Source: an uncultured Bacilli bacterium (GTDB taxonomy: Bacteria > Bacillota_I > Bacilli_A > RF39 > UBA660). From it: a stretch of 39,178 nt of DNA. Numbering within the stretch: the stretch's first letter is position 1; every line of letters begins with the position of its first letter. The translations under genes and the position numbers were made by a program. Below, piece by piece: positions 17,497 to 26,002 of the stretch. Under the pieces are notes generated by a model. It was not told where the DNA came from and searched no databases. It saw only the letters and a list, made by a program, of their open reading frames with translations. The stretch lies in NCBI GenBank assembly GCA_944371325.1, contig CALVXO010000016.1, forward strand, positions 1 to 39,178, written 5' to 3'.

Positions 17497-18323
17497 ATAT
17501 TATAATAACACCACTTGGAACAGTAGCACCATATTCAAAAGACAATAAAAATTGTTCAGGTTATTTAATAGAATATGATGGTTTTAAATATTTATTCGAT
17601 TGTGGTAATGGAGTTACTAGATTAATGAATTTTCCAAATGATTTAATTAATTTAAGAATTTTTTTATCACATTTACATCCAGATCATTATGGTGATTTAA
17701 GTGCGCTTGCTCAAACTGCCTTAGTATATAAAAGACTTGGATATATCAATGATAAAATTGAAATTTATGCACCTGATAAAGATAAACGTGATGAAAGTAT
17801 ATATTTTCCACCTACTAATCCTTATAATCATGATGATTGGGGAGAATATAAAACAATAACTAAACCAAGTATAGATTTTGAATATTTAAAAAATTTTGAA
17901 CAAGATTATCCAATTATTATAAATGGTTATCAAAATCTTGATTATATTAATAATGATTTAAAAATAAAATCATTACAAGTACCACATCAAATATCTGCTT
18001 ATGCGTTTAGAATTGATACCAATGTTGGAAGTATTGTATATTCTGGAGATACAGGTTTTTGTAAAAAAATCATTGCATTTGCGCAAAACTGTGATATATT
18101 TATTTGTGAGTCTACATTTTTAAAAGGACAAATTAGATTAGAAAATACACATTTATATGCTCATGAAGCCGCTATGATAGCTAAAGAAGCAAATGTAAAG
18201 CAATTAATACTTACTCATTTTTGGCCTGAATTAGATAAAAATTTATATTTAAAAGAGGCCAAAGAAATTTTTGAAAATACAGAAGTAGCAGAAGAAGGTA
18301 AAAAATTAATATTGAGGAGATGA
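17493..18323 (+). CDS. Metallo-beta-lactamase-fold hydrolase (YhfI/RNase Z-like)
   Basis: A 276-residue hydrolase with the metal-binding SHLHPDHYGDL (residues about 59-69), YSGDTGF near 180, FICESTF near 204 and THFWPEL near 245. The layout fits the RNase Z-like MBL branch that includes YhfI; the substrate cannot be read from the sequence. It overlaps coaD by four bases. Confidence 0.85.
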   Translation: MNIIITPLGTVAPYSKDNKNCSGYLIEYDGFKYLFDCGNGVTRLMNFPNDLINLRIFLSHLHPDHYGDLSALAQTALVYKRLGYINDKIEIYAPDKDKRDESIYFPPTNPYNHDDWGEYKTITKPSIDFEYLKNFEQDYPIIINGYQNLDYINNDLKIKSLQVPHQISAYAFRIDTNVGSIVYSGDTGFCKKIIAFAQNCDIFICESTFLKGQIRLENTHLYAHEAAMIAKEANVKQLILTHFWPELDKNLYLKEAKEIFENTEVAEEGKKLILRR

Positions 18324-18327
18324 ACTT

Positions 18328-19302
18328 ATGGAAAGAAATTTAAGTGAAATATATTATAATTTACAAGAAAAAGAAGATGATTTAATGATTTCTGAAGTAA
18401 ATAAATATTATACGAATAATATAATTGAACCTTATAAAAAAAGTGAAAAAGTAATTGATATGCATACTCATACAAATTATTCAGATGGTGATTTATCGCC
18501 TCAAGAATTAATAGCCTTAGCAATAAATAAAAGAGTTGGTACTATAGCAATAACTGATCATGATACAATTGATGGAATAAAGCAAATTAATAGGAATGAT
18601 TCTTTAATCATTGATAGTGGAATAAAAATAATCAATGGTATAGAATTATCCGCAAAAATATCAAAAGGGACAATGCATATTTTAGGATACGATATTGATT
18701 TATCTAATGAATTTTTAAATAAAAAAATGAGTGATTTAAAGGATAAAAGCATAAATTCTATTTTAACAATAATGGAGCAAATAAAAAGAGATTATGGGAT
18801 TACATTTGGATATAATGATATAAGAGAATTAATTAATGCTAATCATAATTTAGGTAGAGTTGATTTAGCAAAATTATGTATTAAATATGGTTATGCTAAA
18901 TCTGTTCAGGATGCTTTTGATAAATATTTAATAGAAGCTCATGATAAAACAAGAATTTTTAGAAAAGAATTAGAATTTAATGAATGTATAGACTTAATAA
19001 TTAATAGTGGTGGTATTCCAGTATTAGCTCATCCTAAATCATTAAAATTAAATGAAAAAGAATTTTTAATATTATTAAAAGAAATGATTAGTTGTGGATT
19101 AAAAGGTATTGAGGTTTATCATTCAAGTCATACAAAAGAAGAAATGAAGTATTTTTTAGAAATAGCAAATAAATATAATTTATTGATTAGTGGTGGAAGT
19201 GATTATCATGGAAAGACAGTTAAACCAAATATCGAATTAGGAAGTGGTAAAAATAATAATATTAAAATAAAATCATTATCGTTATTAGAAAAAATGCATT
19301 GA
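18328..19302 (+). CDS. PHP-domain phosphoesterase (YciV/TrpH-like)
   Basis: This 324-residue protein has the PHP metal motifs DMHTHTNYSDGDLSPQEL (from about residue 45), TDHDTIDGI, GIELSAK, LAHPKSL and GGSDYHG. YciV/TrpH relatives (RNase AM) act on 5' ends of RNA or on small phosphoester nucleotides. A charged N-terminal stretch of about 42 residues precedes the domain. GAGGAG before the ATG supports the start, four bases after the MBL gene. Confidence 0.88.
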   Translation: MERNLSEIYYNLQEKEDDLMISEVNKYYTNNIIEPYKKSEKVIDMHTHTNYSDGDLSPQELIALAINKRVGTIAITDHDTIDGIKQINRNDSLIIDSGIKIINGIELSAKISKGTMHILGYDIDLSNEFLNKKMSDLKDKSINSILTIMEQIKRDYGITFGYNDIRELINANHNLGRVDLAKLCIKYGYAKSVQDAFDKYLIEAHDKTRIFRKELEFNECIDLIINSGGIPVLAHPKSLKLNEKEFLILLKEMISCGLKGIEVYHSSHTKEEMKYFLEIANKYNLLISGGSDYHGKTVKPNIELGSGKNNNIKIKSLSLLEKMH

Positions 19303-19321
19303 TAAAATATTTTTTTTAAGA

Positions 19322-19327
19322 TATAAT
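19322..19327 (+). promoter_or_regulatory. Candidate -10 box for the CheD-like gene
   Basis: TATAAT stands 22 bases before the GTG start with GGTGAT between. Confidence 0.4.
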
Positions 19328-19349
19328 TAAAATTGAAATAGGTGATAAT

Positions 19350-19817
19350 GTGATAAAGTTAGTTAATATGAATGAAGTTGGCATAACAACAAAAGAAAAT
19401 CCTATTATAGGTACATATGCTTTAGCAACTTGTTTTGGTATTTTATTATATGATGAAGAAAATAAAGAAGCAATTGTTGCTCATATTAGTACAGATATAG
19501 TATCAGTTATTTTAAAAATTTTTGATTTAATTAAAGTAAATAAAAAAAGAGTATTTAAATATGCAATTATACCTGGATATTATTCCCAAAAATCAGATCC
19601 TTATGATATAAAGAATAAATTGATAAAACTATTTGAAGATGCCCAAACTGATAATATAAAATTTGAACAAATAAAAAACATTCCTAAAGATGCTATAAAA
19701 AAGGATTTAACTACACCATCTTTTGAATTTGCTTTTGATTCGAGAACTGGAAAATTTGTATCAGATGAAGCATTATTTGATGTTAAATCAGTCTGTGTAA
19801 ATAATAAGTCAAAGTAA
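19350..19817 (+). CDS. CheD-like protein (putative glutamine deamidase fold)
   Basis: This 155-residue protein resembles the chemotaxis deamidase CheD. The segment IIGTYALATCFGILLYDEEN matches CheD's TLGLGSCVAV region, and AHI matches the AHVMLP region. Thr22, Cys28 and His45 have the same spacing (6 and 17 residues) as the Thr21/Cys27/His44 triad known for Thermotoga CheD. Near the C-terminus FEFAFDSRTGKFV matches CheD's VEYNIETGKL. No chemotaxis gene is in the window, so the target is unknown. GTG at 19350 follows GGTGAT; ATG at 19368 is a weaker alternative. A terminator follows. Confidence 0.65.
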   Translation: MIKLVNMNEVGITTKENPIIGTYALATCFGILLYDEENKEAIVAHISTDIVSVILKIFDLIKVNKKRVFKYAIIPGYYSQKSDPYDIKNKLIKLFEDAQTDNIKFEQIKNIPKDAIKKDLTTPSFEFAFDSRTGKFVSDEALFDVKSVCVNNKSK

Positions 19818-19835
19818 TTTTTTGACTTTTATTTA
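19804..19835 (+). terminator. Terminator after the CheD-like gene
   Basis: AAGTCAAA (19806-19813) pairs with TTTGACTT (19821-19828), extended by flanking AT pairs and followed by TTATTT. Confidence 0.65.
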
Positions 19836-19844
19836 ACTTAATGT

Positions 19845-19850
19845 TATAAT
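19845..19850 (+). promoter_or_regulatory. Candidate -10 box for engB
   Basis: TATAAT lies 25 bases before the GTG start, with GGGGTGAT between. Confidence 0.4.
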
Positions 19851-19875
19851 TAAATAACTTAAGGGGTGATATTAG

Positions 19876-20457
19876 GTGAAAATAAACTCTGTTAATTTAG
19901 TAATTAGTGCAGTAAGACGTAGTCAATATCCTACTGATAACAAATCAGAATTTTTATTAGTTGGTAGATCAAATGTTGGTAAAAGTAGTTTTATAAATAC
20001 TTTAATTAATAGAAAAAATTATGCTAGAACTTCAGCAACACCAGGTAAAACACAAACAATAAATTTTTATTTAATTAATGATCAATTTTATTTAGTTGAT
20101 GCTCCAGGATATGGTTATGCTCAAGTAAATAAAAAAAAGCAAAAAAAATTTGGTTTGATGATGGAAGATTATTTAACAAATAGAAAAAATTTAAAACAAG
20201 TTTTTATGCTAATAGATTTTAGACATAAATTATCAAATGATGATATTATGATGTATAATTTTTTAAAGTATTATAAACTTCCTGTTACAATAGTAGCAAC
20301 TAAGGTAGATAAAATTCCAATCACAAAACAACAACAACAAAGAAATATTATACTAGAAGATTTGGATTTAGTTGTTGGTGATGAATTTGTAATGTTTAGT
20401 AATGTAACTAAAATAGGAAAAGATGAAATTCATCAAAAAATTGAAAGAATAATGTAA
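19876..20457 (+). CDS. engB: Ribosome biogenesis GTPase EngB/YsxC
   Basis: This 193-residue GTPase acts in 50S subunit assembly. The G motifs are visible: GRSNVGKSSFIN (G1), the switch region ARTSATPGKTQTINF, DAPGYGYA (G3), TKVDK (G4) and FSNVTK (G5 region). The GTG start is set by GGGGTGAT. Another assembly GTPase (der) lies one gene downstream. Confidence 0.95.
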   Translation: MKINSVNLVISAVRRSQYPTDNKSEFLLVGRSNVGKSSFINTLINRKNYARTSATPGKTQTINFYLINDQFYLVDAPGYGYAQVNKKKQKKFGLMMEDYLTNRKNLKQVFMLIDFRHKLSNDDIMMYNFLKYYKLPVTIVATKVDKIPITKQQQQRNIILEDLDLVVGDEFVMFSNVTKIGKDEIHQKIERIM

Positions 20458-20500
20458 TTACATTTATTATTGAATATCATACAATAATTTAGGTGATTGT

Positions 20501-20959
20501 ATGAAATTAACTTTTAAAGACAATAAAATTGTTGTTTTTTTAAATAAACCAATTAAATTAAAGGAAATAAAATCAGAAGATTATTTTAGAAAATTATTTA
20601 TCAATATAAAAAATAAATATAATTTAAAATTAAATGGTTATTATAAAATAAATGTTTATATGGATAAATTTTTTGGAAGTGTTATAGAAATAGAAAATCA
20701 AGAAATTGATTACTATGATTATTTTAATCAAATCGATATGGAAATTAAAGTTATTATGAGTACATTTTTATATGAAATAAATTACGAATATATAAATAAA
20801 TCTATATTAGATAAAATAATCATATATAAATTAAAAGATAAATTATATATAAAAATACTTGATGAAAGTGTCTTAAATAGAATTATTGAATATAGTAAAA
20901 TTATATATGATAATAGTGCAAAAATAATATTAAAAACAAGTAAGAAGGTGAAAATATGA
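20501..20959 (+). CDS. Unknown 152-residue protein between engB and der
   Basis: I do not recognise this protein. It is soluble, very rich in I, K, Y and N, with alternating strand and helix patterns and no membrane helix. AGGTGAT precedes the ATG, and the gene overlaps der by four bases (ATGA), so it is probably coupled to der. Its place between two ribosome-assembly GTPases invites a related role, but nothing in the sequence proves that. Confidence 0.6.
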   Translation: MKLTFKDNKIVVFLNKPIKLKEIKSEDYFRKLFINIKNKYNLKLNGYYKINVYMDKFFGSVIEIENQEIDYYDYFNQIDMEIKVIMSTFLYEINYEYINKSILDKIIIYKLKDKLYIKILDESVLNRIIEYSKIIYDNSAKIILKTSKKVKI

Positions 20960-22272
20960 AAAAACAAGTAGTAGCTTTGGTAGGACGACCAAATGTTGGA
21001 AAAAGTACATTATTCAATAGATTGGTAGGTTCTAAGATAGCAATTATTGAAGATGTTCCAGGAATAACAAGAGATAGAATATATGGTGATGTAAAATTTA
21101 ATAATTATTCTTTTCATTTAATTGATACTGGTGGTATTGATTTTAGTGATGAAACATTTAACAATGAAATTAAAATACAAGCTGAATTAGCTATTGATGA
21201 GGCAGATGTAATTATTTTTGTCGTTGATGCTAAAGATGGAATAACTCAAAATGATTTAATTATTAGAGATTTACTAATGAAAGCTAGTAAAAAAGTAATA
21301 GTTGCCGTTAATAAAATTGATAGTAAATTAGCTAAGGATAATATATATGATTTTTATGAATTGGGATTTGATAATTATATAAATATAAGTTCAGAACAAA
21401 ATGAAGGAATTTATGAATTATTATTGGAGATAACTAAAGATTTTAAAGAAATAGAAGAAGAAGAAAATGATGTAATAAAGTTTAGTGTTATAGGACGACC
21501 AAATGTTGGGAAAAGTAGTTTAGTTAATGCAATTTTGAATGAAGAAAGAGTAATTGTTAGTAATATTGCAGGTACTACAAGAGATGCTATTGACACACCT
21601 TTTACTTATCACAATGAAAAATTTGTTGTTATAGATACAGCTGGAATGAGAAAAAAAGGTAAGATATATGAAACTGTTGAAAAATATAGTTTACTAAGAA
21701 GTATGAAAGCAATTGATAGATCTGATGTTTGCTTATTAGTAATCGACGCAGAAACAGGAATTATAGAACATGATAAACATATTGCAGGATATGCAATCGA
21801 AGCAGGAAAACCTGTAGTAATTGTTGTTAACAAATGGGATACAATTGAAGAAAAAGATGAAAAAATGAAGCAATTTACTAAAGATATTAGAAATAACTTT
21901 CAATTTATGCCTTATGCTCCAATTGTATATTTATCAGCTAAAACTCGCAAAAGATTGCATACTTTAATGCCACAAATTATTAAAGTTTATAAAAATAGTA
22001 CTAAGATGATTGCTACTAATTTAATTAATGATTGTATAAAAGATGCATATAATCTTAATTTACCACCTTCTTATAAAGGAAAAAGGTTAAAAATTTATTT
22101 TAGTAGTCAAGTATCAAATAAACCACCAACATTTAATATTCAAGTAAATAGTAAAGGTTTAATTCATTTTTCTTATGAAAGGTATTTAGAAAATAAAATA
22201 AGGGAATCTTTTGATTTTGAAGGTACACCAATTATATTACAATTTAAAAATAAAGGAGAAACTAATAATTAA
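20956..22272 (+). CDS. der: Ribosome-associated GTPase Der/EngA
   Basis: This 438-residue protein has two tandem GTPase domains (GRPNVGKSTLFN near residue 10 and GRPNVGKSSLVN near 180), two DTAG/DTGG motifs, two NKxD motifs (NKIDS, NKWDT), and a C-terminal KH-like domain (about 350-435). Der acts in late 50S subunit assembly. A terminator overlaps its stop codon. Confidence 0.97.
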   Translation: MKKQVVALVGRPNVGKSTLFNRLVGSKIAIIEDVPGITRDRIYGDVKFNNYSFHLIDTGGIDFSDETFNNEIKIQAELAIDEADVIIFVVDAKDGITQNDLIIRDLLMKASKKVIVAVNKIDSKLAKDNIYDFYELGFDNYINISSEQNEGIYELLLEITKDFKEIEEEENDVIKFSVIGRPNVGKSSLVNAILNEERVIVSNIAGTTRDAIDTPFTYHNEKFVVIDTAGMRKKGKIYETVEKYSLLRSMKAIDRSDVCLLVIDAETGIIEHDKHIAGYAIEAGKPVVIVVNKWDTIEEKDEKMKQFTKDIRNNFQFMPYAPIVYLSAKTRKRLHTLMPQIIKVYKNSTKMIATNLINDCIKDAYNLNLPPSYKGKRLKIYFSSQVSNKPPTFNIQVNSKGLIHFSYERYLENKIRESFDFEGTPIILQFKNKGETNN

Positions 22273-22283
22273 TTAGTTTTTTT
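22259..22283 (+). terminator. Terminator after der
   Basis: AAACTAAT (22259-22266) pairs with ATTAGTTT (22272-22279), followed by T residues. A TATAAT at 22306-22311 then serves the next operon. Confidence 0.7.
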
Positions 22284-22328
22284 GTATATTTGAGCTTCTT
22301 TTTCATATAATTTATTAGGAGTGATAAT

Positions 22329-22958
22329 ATGAAAAAAACAGTACCTTTAAAAAAAGAGTTGAATTTTAAAAATAACATTGCTGAAATTGTTAGTATAGCT
22401 CTAGATCATGAATTAAATTTGCAAGATAGAGTTATAAAGGGAAACTTAGTTATAAGTGGTAGTTACAAAATAAATGATACAAGTGTTAATACGGAAGAAT
22501 TCAAGTTTACTTTACCAGTTAATATTGAAATGAGCGATAGATATAATTTAGAAAATATGACTATTGATATTGATGATTTTTATTATGAAATAATTAATAA
22601 TAATTTATTGAGTGTTAATATTGAAATTGGTTTAGATAAAATAGAAGAGTTACTACCACCATTTAAATATGAAAAAGAAAAAGTAGAAGCAGTTGTTAAA
22701 GAAGAAGATGTTAAAGAAACAAAAGATGATATGTCAAGAATTGATACAGAAGACGTAAAGAATTTGTTTGATAATTTTGATGAAAATACTGAAACATATT
22801 CAACTTATCATGTTTGTATTGTAAAAGAAAGTGACACAGTCGAAAGTATATTACTAAAATATAATATAACGAAAGAAATATTAGAACAATATAATGATCT
22901 CAGTGACATAAAAATAGGTGACAAATTAATTATTCCTTCTTTATATGAAACAAATTAA
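22329..22958 (+). CDS. SpoVID-like protein (SPOCS/DUF3794 N-terminus plus LysM)
   Basis: This 209-residue protein begins with LKKELNFKNNIAEIVSIAL and continues with VIKGNLVISGSYKIND, the pattern of the N-terminal SPOCS region of SpoVID and SipL. An acidic linker follows (about 115-150), then a C-terminal LysM domain (about 157-207: KESDTVESILLKYNIT and IKIGDKLIIP). SpoVID and SipL anchor the spore coat to the forespore surface. It is much shorter than B. subtilis SpoVID. The next gene overlaps by 14 bases and resembles YsxE, which is also the downstream partner of spoVID in B. subtilis. Confidence 0.75.
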   Translation: MKKTVPLKKELNFKNNIAEIVSIALDHELNLQDRVIKGNLVISGSYKINDTSVNTEEFKFTLPVNIEMSDRYNLENMTIDIDDFYYEIINNNLLSVNIEIGLDKIEELLPPFKYEKEKVEAVVKEEDVKETKDDMSRIDTEDVKNLFDNFDENTETYSTYHVCIVKESDTVESILLKYNITKEILEQYNDLSDIKIGDKLIIPSLYETN

Positions 22959-23826
22959 TGAAATATTAAAAAAATATCAAATTAAGCCTCATCGCTATAT
23001 TAAAAATGGTAAGACTACTATTATTGATACAGAGATGGGGCGTTTTGTTGTAAAAAAAAACAATAAAAATAAAAAAATTTTCGATTATTTAAAGTCACGT
23101 AGTTTTAATTATTATCCTAAAATAATTAGTGATGAAAATGAAGAATATGAGATTGCTGAATATATAGAAGAATTAGATTATCCAAAAGAACAAAAAATAT
23201 TAGATTTAATTAATTTAATATCTTTACTTCATAGTAAAACAACACATTATAAAGAAATAGATTATGATGACTATAAACAAATATATGAAGATATAAAAAA
23301 TAATATCGAATATTTAGAAAGTTATTATAATGATATTATTACATTAATTGAAAGTCATGTTTATATGAGTCCAAGTGAATATTTACTAGCTCGTAATATA
23401 TCAAGAATATTTTTCTCTTTAAAATTTTGTAAAGATGAGGTAGAAGTTTGGTATGAAATGATTAGAGATAAAACCAAACAACGAGTAGTTGTATTACATA
23501 ACAATTTAGATTTGAGTCATTTTTTTAAAGGTCAAAGTTCTTATTTAATAAGTTGGGATAAAGCTAAAATAGGAATTCCTATATTTGATTTATATATTTT
23601 ATATAAAAGACATGCTTTAGATTTTGATTTTAGTGAAGTATTAAGACAATATGAACAAAGTTATCCTTTACAAAAAGATGAAAGAAAGTTATTATTTATT
23701 TTAATTGCTTTACCACCTAAAATAGATTTTGACAAATCTATTTATGAACAAACAAAAGAAATAAGTAATCAAATGGATATTATGTATAAAACGGAAAAAT
23801 TAATTTCACCATATTATTCTAAATAG
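22945..23826 (+). CDS. YsxE/CotS-like spore coat kinase-fold protein
   Basis: This 293-residue protein has the layout of the CotS/YsxE/YutH group of aminoglycoside-phosphotransferase-like proteins: a small N-terminal lobe, helical middle, then VVLHNNLDLSHFF (a degenerate HGDLH-like catalytic loop with Asn for the first Asp) and ISWDKAKIGIPIFDLY (DFD-like metal loop region). The altered catalytic loop suggests weak or absent kinase activity. The assignment leans on synteny with the SpoVID-like gene. Its 3' end overlaps a small gene on the other strand. Confidence 0.65.
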   Translation: MKQINEILKKYQIKPHRYIKNGKTTIIDTEMGRFVVKKNNKNKKIFDYLKSRSFNYYPKIISDENEEYEIAEYIEELDYPKEQKILDLINLISLLHSKTTHYKEIDYDDYKQIYEDIKNNIEYLESYYNDIITLIESHVYMSPSEYLLARNISRIFFSLKFCKDEVEVWYEMIRDKTKQRVVVLHNNLDLSHFFKGQSSYLISWDKAKIGIPIFDLYILYKRHALDFDFSEVLRQYEQSYPLQKDERKLLFILIALPPKIDFDKSIYEQTKEISNQMDIMYKTEKLISPYYSK

Positions 23827-23976
23827 AACGTATAAAATAAATAACCACAATAAAAATAATAAAAATAAATTAAATCTAGTAATTATAAAAAAAGTAATAA
23901 AAACTTGCCAACAAAATATTATAATTAACCCAAGCAAGCATAAACACCAAGTTCCATGATTCCATCTTCTAAACAT
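23806..23976 (-). CDS. Small 56-residue membrane protein
   Basis: Reading the minus strand from ATG at 23976 gives 56 codons and a TGA. The protein starts MFRRWNHGTW and is then almost wholly hydrophobic, with two likely membrane helices (about 10-32 and 35-55) and several Trp. A clear AGGTGAT site lies four bases before the ATG and a TATAAT just before that, the same arrangement as other genes here. It overlaps the end of the YsxE-like gene by 21 bases in antisense. It could be a real small gene or a chance open frame in AT-rich DNA; the ribosome site favours the former. Confidence 0.5.
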   Translation of the reverse strand: MFRRWNHGTWCLCLLGLIIIFCWQVFITFFIITRFNLFLLFLLWLFILYVLFRIIW

Positions 23977-24025
23977 TTTAATCACCTATTATATAATATG
24001 TATTTATAAATTTAATGATTGGGTG

Positions 24026-24031
24026 TATAAT
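24026..24031 (+). promoter_or_regulatory. Candidate -10 box for the deacetylase gene
   Basis: TATAAT, with TG just upstream, stands 17 bases before the ATG with AGGTGG between. It is divergent to the small minus-strand gene. Confidence 0.45.
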
Positions 24032-24048
24032 AGTATCTAGGTGGTAAG

Positions 24049-25266
24049 ATGAAAAAAATAAATAAAGTTTTAATTGTTTTAATTGTATTGGTTATTGTTG
24101 TTTTTACTGCAATATATGTATTTGTTCCTAAATCAAATTCTAAAAATTTAATGATTGATTTAATTGGCAAAACTAAAGAAGAAGCTATTACTTTTGCTGA
24201 TAAGCATAATTTAAATTTAGAGTTTAAAGAAGAAAGTAATAGTTATGAAAAAGATAAAATATTTAAACAAAGTATTGAAGTAGATAGTGAAATAAATGAA
24301 AATGATAATTTAATTATTTATATTTCAAAAGGAATTAATTATGAAGAATTAAAAGTTGATGAATCTGGTAATGTTCCTATTATGATGTATCATGGAATTC
24401 ATAATATAACTGATAATGAATATACTGGTGGAAATGTTGATAAAGATGGATATCAAAGAACGACAGAAGCTTTCATAAATGATTTAGAATTTTATTATAA
24501 TTCTGGTTATCGTATGATTAGATTAGAAGATTATGTTAATGGAATAATTGATGTAGAAGCAGGGTATAGTCCTATTATAATTACTTTTGATGATGGATTA
24601 TCTAATAATTTAAAAGTTACAGGATTAGATTCTAATGGTAATATAATAATTGATCCTAATTGTGCAGTTGGTGTATTAGAATCATTTAAACAAAAATATC
24701 CGGATTACAATGTAACAGCAACATTCTTTATAAATGGGGGATTATTTAACCAAAGTGAATATAATGAAAAAATATTAAATTGGTTAGTTGATAATGGTTA
24801 TGATATTGGTAATCATACTTATTCCCATGTAGATTTTACAACCGTTTCTAAAGAGAAATCTGTTCAAGAAGTAGGAAGTATGTATAATTTGTTAGATAAA
24901 TACATACCAGGTAAATATGTTAATATAGTGGCACTTCCTTTTGGCTCTCCTTATGATAAAGAGCATGAAAACTTTAATTCTATTTTAAATGGTGTTTATA
25001 ATGATAAAGAATATAATACAATAGCTACTTTAAGAGTTGGTTGGGAAGCTGATTATTCCCCATTTAATAAAAACTTTGATAAAACATTTTTAAAAAGAAT
25101 TCGTGCTTATGATAATAATGGTAAAGAATTTGATATTGAAATGAATTTTGATATACTAGAAAATAATCGTTATATATCTGATGGTGATAAAAATACTATA
25201 ACAATTCCTAAAGATAAAGAAAACAAAATTAACAATTTATATAATTTAAATGTTAAAACTTATTGA
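24049..25266 (+). CDS. Membrane-anchored polysaccharide deacetylase with PASTA domain
   Basis: This 405-residue protein has an N-terminal membrane anchor (about 5-27), a PASTA-like domain (about 35-95: LIGKTKEEAITFADKHNL and the IYISKG end) and a NodB carbohydrate esterase domain (about 105-370). NodB motifs are TFDDG (179-183, catalytic and metal Asp) and HTYSH (256-260, metal His pair). Such enzymes remove acetyl groups from peptidoglycan or surface glycans; a PASTA domain would target it to the wall. The stop codon overlaps the -35 box of the T-box promoter. Confidence 0.88.
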   Translation: MKKINKVLIVLIVLVIVVFTAIYVFVPKSNSKNLMIDLIGKTKEEAITFADKHNLNLEFKEESNSYEKDKIFKQSIEVDSEINENDNLIIYISKGINYEELKVDESGNVPIMMYHGIHNITDNEYTGGNVDKDGYQRTTEAFINDLEFYYNSGYRMIRLEDYVNGIIDVEAGYSPIIITFDDGLSNNLKVTGLDSNGNIIIDPNCAVGVLESFKQKYPDYNVTATFFINGGLFNQSEYNEKILNWLVDNGYDIGNHTYSHVDFTTVSKEKSVQEVGSMYNLLDKYIPGKYVNIVALPFGSPYDKEHENFNSILNGVYNDKEYNTIATLRVGWEADYSPFNKNFDKTFLKRIRAYDNNGKEFDIEMNFDILENNRYISDGDKNTITIPKDKENKINNLYNLNVKTY

Positions 25267-25290
25267 CAAATAAAAGAAAAATGTTAAAAT
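25263..25290 (+). promoter_or_regulatory. Promoter of the T-box/thrS transcript
   Basis: TTGACA at 25263-25268 and TAAAAT at 25285-25290 with a 16-base spacer. Confidence 0.7.
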
Positions 25291-25299
25291 ATAGTTAAA

Positions 25300-25497
25300 T
25301 ACTTTGATTAGGACACGACTTTTAAGATTATTTTTTAAAGCGAGTTGGTGTTGATGGAAGACCAATAAAAATATTTAAAAGTTACTACCTATGAGTAGAA
25401 CTCGAAAGAGATTTCCGGTTAATACCGTTATTCTAATTAAGAACCAAATAGGATGGTACCGTGTTTATAACACTCCTTTATATCAGGAGTGTTTTTT
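25300..25497 (+). promoter_or_regulatory. T-box leader, threonine-specific by context
   Basis: The leader has the Stem I apical pattern AGCGAGTTGGTG...GATGGAAGACCAAT, the antiterminator T-box AAATAGGATGGTACCGTG (25446-25463), and a terminator AACACTCCT (25469-25477) paired with AGGAGTGTT (25485-25493) and T residues. Uncharged tRNA binding favours readthrough. The likely specifier region at about 25384-25390 reads ACTACC, and both triplets are Thr codons, which fits thrS downstream. The exact specifier was not resolved by folding. Confidence 0.93.
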
Positions 25498-25516
25498 TAT
25501 TTAGGGGAGTAGTAGT

Positions 25517-26002
25517 ATGAAAAAAAGAAATTTAGGTTATGTTGATAAGTTTAAAGACACAATTAGAATGGAAACTTTTGTATCGTTATATTTAAATGAT
25601 GGAAATTTTATTGAATGTAAAAATTTAACTCATAAAGAATTAAGGATGTTTGATATACCATACGTAATAAGTGTGTCATATGATTTCGTGGAAGCAAATA
25701 AAGAATTAATTTTAAATGGTAAAATTATTTTAGTTAGAGATAGAAATAATAATATGGCTCCATATATTAATCCAATTGAGTTAAGAAAATTAAATAATTT
25801 GAAAAATATTGAAGAACAAATTAATAATTTGAAAAAACAAAGAATAAAATATACTTCAAAATTAGTTGAATTATGGAGTAAACTTCAAATGTTGTTATAT
25901 CAGCAACAAGAAATAAGTGATACAATTACAATTTTAAAAGAAGTCAATAGACAATCATCTATTGAACAATTAGGAGGTAAAAGTTATGTTAAAAAATATT
26001 AA
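25517..26002 (+). CDS. Unknown 161-residue protein between the Thr T-box and thrS
   Basis: I do not recognise this protein. It has a mixed N-terminal region (about 1-90) and a C-terminal coiled coil (about 92-150, many K, Q, L and I). It is the first gene behind the T-box and overlaps thrS by 17 bases, so it should rise with thrS when Thr-tRNA is uncharged. It does not look like a TGS domain, although the ThrRS that follows lacks one. A role in Thr-tRNA metabolism is inference from position only. Confidence 0.6.
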   Translation: MKKRNLGYVDKFKDTIRMETFVSLYLNDGNFIECKNLTHKELRMFDIPYVISVSYDFVEANKELILNGKIILVRDRNNNMAPYINPIELRKLNNLKNIEEQINNLKKQRIKYTSKLVELWSKLQMLLYQQQEISDTITILKEVNRQSSIEQLGGKSYVKKY

